Shown one piece after another: positions 60,255 through 64,000 of a stretch of 64,000 nucleotides of DNA. A program made the position numbers and the translations under genes. Position 1 is the first letter of the stretch. Each line of letters opens with the position of its first letter. Source of the stretch: Liolophura sinensis (lineage: Eukaryota; Mollusca; Polyplacophora; Chitonida; Chitonidae); the NCBI RefSeq assembly GCF_032854445.1, contig NC_088297.1:19791127-19855126 (forward strand). Direction: 5' to 3'. The notes beneath the pieces are model-generated. The model was not told the origin of the DNA. It saw nothing but the letters and a program-made list of their open reading frames with translations, and searched no databases.

Positions 60255-60392
60255 TCTTTATTTATTTATTTCATTGGTGTTTTACGTCGTAATCAAGAAT
60301 ATTTCACTTACACGATGGCAGTAAGCCGAGCAGAGCCCGGGGAAAACCCACGACCATCCGCAAGTTGCTGGCAGACCTACCCACGTACGGTT
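60255..60392 (-). mobile_element. SINE-1, 3' two thirds
   Basis: TTTATTTATTTATTTCATTG, CGTCGTAATCAAGAATATTT, GAGCAGAGCCCGGGG, ACCATCCGCAAGTTGC and CCCACGTACGG. Confidence 0.85.
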
Positions 60393-60979
60393 TAACTGAC
60401 CGTAAACTGACAAAGGTCTGGATTTCACCGGTTATGTGTGAGCAACAACAACGACTCTTGGTCAACAGCTGGTCCCAGATTCATTAACCTGGTTACAGTG
60501 ATACCACTCTGCACGCAAATGCTAGTGGTCTAATCCGTCGGTAACAACAGCGAACTCCATAGACCTTGATTATGCAAATTTGGTTCGGGATCATGGAATT
60601 TCATTAAAGGACAGATTGTGCCGGAAAGCAAATTGACCCGTCCCTGGCAGGTCACGGGGGAAGACATAGTTCCTGTCACTATCACTCCAGTGACTGCCTG
60701 GTTGTCAGCGTCTCCTGATGAAGACTTGTTTGAGCGGAAAACCAAGTCAAAAGAAGTCTTCGTCCCGCGGCGGATGACTACAAGAGGGTTACTCAAATGG
60801 AGTCGTGAGAATCTGAGAGGAAGTCAAATTTGTCGCTTAGTTCTTCATGTGCTACCCTTTATTTGGGCTTTCAAGATCAAACAGGGTTTAGCGGTCATTA
60901 TAAAATCACTTGGCAGATAGAAATATTCCTCTGCTTTTTTACAGCACATGCTCACCTTTCCAAACACACCACACCGCAA
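60393..60979. other. Stretch with open frames on both strands, unidentified
   Basis: Overlapping frames at 60618-60920 (plus) and 60796-60530 (minus, ending ...GLWSSLLLPTD) have no domain that I recognise and no clear splice context. Confidence 0.3.
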
Positions 60980-61132
60980 TGTGATTTATTTGGTTTGATG
61001 TTTATCGCCGTACTCAAAAATATTTCACTTATATATGAACGGGATTCCAGCATTACGGTGGGAGGAAACCAGGTAGAGCCCAAGGGAAACCAAAGACCAT
61101 AGCAGGTTGCTGGCAGAAAGTCACACGCACGA
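60980..61132 (-). mobile_element. SINE-1, diverged 3' part
   Basis: GATTTATTTGGTTTGATG, CGCCGTACTCAAAAATATTT, CCAGCATTACGGTGGGAGG and GTTGCTGGCAGA. Confidence 0.78.
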
Positions 61133-61507
61133 CCAATGAGGGAGCTAGTGTGACGTAATTGGTGTAAAGTCCGTTTCCAGTAAGAGTAGTTTTACATACT
61201 CCCCTGGTCCTACAGTGCAGGACCTGGATTGTACGTTCTGGTGTTATCCTCAGTATACAGTTCTTTCGTTCGCTCAAACAAAAGTTCATTCTTGTTCGAT
61301 TATTCAACTACCGCACGATCTAAAATGACGAAACATGGTGTCACAACTAGGATGGAGTTCCCATCCAGCCGTGTGGTGAACCTGAAACTTGTTATCAACT
61401 GATATGTGTGATTTTTCTCTGTGTGCTGATTGTACAGGTGGCTCGACTCGCCGGGGGGTGGTGTTTACAGACAGTGAGTGACTTCCTGATCTAATATTCG
61501 CGCTATT
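61133..61507. other. Unassigned stretch
   Basis: No gene or repeat recognised before the RT remnant. Confidence 0.3.
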
Positions 61508-63050
61508 TTGCAGTTCAATAGAAACATGATTCATAAACACGTTACAGTTAGCTATTTAGTAGCATTGTCGTATGACACCAATAGCATGCATGCTCTACTC
61601 ACAGTATTATATGCACTGCCACTGAATTTGGTAAAACAGGTAGTTCAAGACGTATCCAATAATATACACAATTTTGATGTTCCACCTCACCTTGTACGTC
61701 TGTGTCAAGACATATCGTATTTTCGATTGTATCGCCCTGTAACTACAATTGAAACTCAACGCGATCGACTCTTTCTAAATATAAAGTATTTAGATAGAGG
61801 CCTTGATTTAATTAACCTACCATGCATCTTTAATGAACCTGATGTTCATAATGCTGTGCCTAATTATTTTAATATCCAAGAGCCCCTTTTGCATATCCTA
61901 TGAGTATACAAAGCCTATCGCTTCCAAAATTTTCAACTATTTCCAGGCCATCAAGGAGTTCGATTTGGCGACGTATATTTCTGGCGGCTATAACTGTGAT
62001 TGTGAATCCTCAGTTTTCATCTACGACAGATGTAAACATGTCCTGACTGGTGACCTTAATATTATTAAGAATCATGATCTAAGGAATCTCTTTGTGAGAG
62101 GTCCTAAGTATAGAGAAAAGAGAAGTGTCAACGTTAGATCTAACATAAAAAATATCATTTCGACGCTTGAGGAATATGCTGAGGAATATTGAGGAGATTG
62201 TCAAAAAGAAGGTTAGTTTAGCTATACACCGTATAGACATTGATGCTCTTCCTAAAGTTAGACAGGTTCTGAAGGGACTACTTTTCGTAGTCCGTAAAGG
62301 GCGTTCCAAGTCGATACTCACAACAGCCATTTCCAAAACAACGTTTGACACCAGCTCCTAAAGATAAAGGTATGTAAGAAATTATACAAATAGGAAATAA
62401 AGCCGGTAACACACAAGAGAGAAGCGGTTATCAGTTTTCAATGATGCCGGGGATACCATTTACAAACAGTGCATAGGTATTCCAAAGGGTACCAGTTGTG
62501 TGCCTCTTTTGGCAGACCTATACCTGTTTTCATATGAATACGACTACATGTATATGCAGAAATTACTTAAAATTAATATCTTTAAAGCTCGATCCTTTTC
62601 ATTTACCAAGCGGTATATTGATGATCTATTGGCGTTAAATAATCCCCATATTACTGAAGCGGTGAAGGAAATCTATCCGCCTTCATTGGATTTAAAGGCG
62701 ACAACAGATAGTCTTGATCGTACATCTTATTTGGATCTATATCTGTACAAAGACGAACAAGGTCTCCTTTCACGCCGCTTTTACGACAAAGGAGATAATT
62801 TCCATTTTGATATTGTAAATTATCCTTTTTTGGATAGCAATATACCAAAGGGTCCTGCGGATGACGTATACATATCTCGCCTTGTAGCATTTGTCAGATC
62901 TTGCGTAAACTGGGATGACTTTAATCTGCTTCACAAGTTGTTACTTCAAAAACTAGTTTGTCAAGGACACTCCATTAAACGCCTTCATTCTAAGTTTCTC
63001 AAATTTTACAGTAACAAGTTAACAATGAGCAAGCCCCTCATCATGTACAA
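61508..63050 (+). pseudogene. Retroelement reverse transcriptase remnant, Penelope-like type suspected
   Basis: Successive frames give an N-terminal region (to 61903, frame 2), then CDCESS...HVLTGDLNIIKN and FVRGPKYREKRS (61890-62192, frame 3), then a frame-1 piece. From about 62452 comes the RT palm with GIPKGTSCVPLLADLYLF, RYIDDLLAL (YIDD catalytic motif at 62614-62625), TSYLDLYLYKDEQG and VNYPFLDSNIP (62500-63084, frame 1). The CDC/TGDL/GPKYRE block and the SYLDL/PFLxSNIP block are typical of an RT family frequent in invertebrate genomes that I associate with Penelope-like elements. The name is uncertain. Two frameshifts and replacement of the RT fingers by foreign repeat DNA make it inactive. 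No endonuclease domain is seen. Confidence 0.75.
62315..62460 (+). repeat. Rep-D fragment inside the RT remnant
   Basis: CAGCCATTTCCAAAACAACG, TTTGACACCAGCTCC and AGAGAAGCGGTTATCAGTTT parallel 5800-5910 (AGCCAATTCCCAAAACTTCG, TTTGACACAAATTACC, AGAGAAGCGGTCACCAGTTT). It replaces the RT finger-coding part. Confidence 0.65.
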
Positions 63051-63062
63051 GTCTCTACAAAC

Positions 63063-63677
63063 ATTCCACTGCCAACCAAACTAGTCCTTAAAGGAAATTT
63101 GGCAGGAAACTGGAAAAAATTCAGACGGATGTGGGACAACTACAAAATCGCAACAAGACTTTGTGATGCAGAAAATAAATACAGGGCTGCTACTCTGCTA
63201 ACATGTATCGGCGTCGATGCGTTAGACATTTTTGATGGCTTACCCTTCAAACAGAAAGAGGATAAACAAAATATAGATATTGTCTTCCAGAAGTTTGAAA
63301 CATTTTGTGTCCGTGAAACAAATCAAACTTATGAGAGGTACTGCTTTAATCGCGAAGACCAGGAGATATCGGAGACCGTTGACTCTTACGCTGCTATCCT
63401 GCGTACGCTTGCAAAGACCTGCAATTATGGACAACTAGAAGATAGCTTAATATGGAACAGAATTGTCTTTGGAATTCGTGACAAAAATATTCGGAAAAGT
63501 TTGTTGAAAGATGCGAGACTAACTTTGAAATCTTGAATTGATGTGTGCAGAACACATGAATCTGCTTCCCTGCATGCTGATGAAGGTCAGCATGTTCGGG
63601 ATAAATATAAGCACAAAACCAACACAAACAGAAGCGCCAGAAGCAACACAAAGAGAAACAGAAAACCCAAACAAAGC
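63063..63677 (+). pseudogene. gag: gag of second Gypsy-like element
   Basis: Frame 3 is open from about 63063 (IPLPTKLVLKGNLAGNWKKF) to 63536 and has the usual invertebrate Gypsy gag core: NWKKFRRMWDNY, YRAATLLTCIGVDALDIF, KFETFCVRETNQTYERYCF and DSLIWNRIVFGIRD. A single TGA at 63534-63536 interrupts it, and the same frame continues with IDVCRTHESASLHAD. A later shift precedes the zinc knuckles. It differs clearly from the gag at 258-1744, so it is a different lineage. Confidence 0.82.
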
Positions 63678-63797
63678 TGGAATGTAAATTCTGTGGCAAA
63701 CGACATCCACATGTAAAGGAGAAGTGCCCAGCCTGGGGTAAAGTTTGTACACACTGTGAAAAAGCTAATCACTTTTCATCCAAATGTCCAAGTAAAG
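63677..63797 (+). pseudogene. Two CCHC-type zinc knuckles of gag
   Basis: Frame 2 reads CKFCGKRHPHVKEKC then CTHCEKANHFSSKC. The second is a canonical C-x2-C-x4-H-x4-C; the first has a longer His-Cys spacing (C-x2-C-x4-H-x5-C, or alternative His), as in related gags. Confidence 0.85.
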
Positions 63798-63804
63798 GCA
63801 TAAA

Positions 63805-64000
63805 GTTCATCACCTGGAGACTGATGAAGAAGTGCCTGACATGTTTGATGTTGAGGAAGAATATGTGTTATCACTAAAACCAAACGGAAAACAGATAAGT
63901 TCTGATGGCAAAAGATTTCCAAAGCGTATCTTTGCCCGTATGGTCTTGAATAGCAAAACTGTCGTTTTCCAGTTAGACTGTGGAGCTACAATCATGCTCC
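63805..64000 (+). pseudogene. Protease start of second element, active-site DCGA
   Basis: Frame 1 runs from VHHLETDEEVPD through RIFARMVL and VVFQLDCGATIML to the window edge. The catalytic segment is D-C-G-A (63976-63987) where DTGA or DSGA is usual. Confidence 0.78.

Larger units (their letters stand above)
63063..64000 (+). mobile_element. Second Gypsy-like element: start of gag to protease, continues past the window
   Basis: Gag, a double zinc knuckle and the protease motif follow in order, each in a different frame. No LTR or primer site precedes gag; RT-remnant sequence abuts it directly. The element is thus truncated on its left side within the window. Confidence 0.8.

Noticed and set aside
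60530-60920. Open frames on both strands that read like protein
   Set aside because: No known motif and no splice support. Kept only as an unassigned stretch.

Overview
The window looks like AT-rich, repeat-laden, gene-poor nuclear DNA of a lophotrochozoan animal, most likely a bivalve mollusc. The evidence is many copies of a tRNA-derived SINE type common in bivalve genomes, a second SINE-like repeat of molluscan type, LTR retrotransposons, and one intron-containing cell-surface receptor gene built from a fucolectin-type domain plus laminin-type EGF repeats. Species assignment is inference.

Layout. (1) 1-4901: a nearly complete but broken Ty3/Gypsy LTR retrotransposon. Its surviving pol order is protease - integrase - (RT stub) - RNase H, the Gmr1-like order. 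It has a tRNA-Pro-type primer site, several frameshifts, and has lost the RT core and half of the integrase zinc finger. It sits inside a copy of a dispersed repeat (Rep-A). (2) 5-11.3 kb: repeat fragments, SINEs and a 91-bp minisatellite in which every unit keeps a TGAGTCA word. (3) 11.8-19.3 kb, minus strand: nine recognisable 3' exons of a type I membrane protein: EGF-like, fucolectin/F5-8C domain split over two exons, four 8-Cys EGF modules, one transmembrane helix and a short tail with a Tyr motif. The 5' exons and signal peptide were not found. (4) 20-35 kb: a solo LTR of the first element family, a terminal-inverted-repeat element, 68-bp and 28-bp tandem arrays, SINE and Rep-A copies. 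(5) 35-50 kb: a LINE 3' end, then a cluster of related modules (Rep-A, Rep-B, Rep-C, Rep-D) repeated about four times and ending in two paralogous blocks of about 4 kb. (6) 50-61 kb: non-coding DNA with SINEs and two MITE-like elements. (7) 61.5-64 kb: a decayed reverse transcriptase gene (YIDD palm) directly abutting the gag-protease start of a second Gypsy-like element that runs off the window.

Only the receptor gene appears to be a functional host gene. Everything else with coding potential is mobile-element derived and carries frameshifts, stops or deletions. Repeat boundaries were judged by eye and are approximate to some tens of bases. Working names: SINE-1 (tRNA-derived, tail AATCAAATAAATA), SINE-2 (TCATATGACGACG type), and Rep-A to Rep-D (unnamed dispersed modules).
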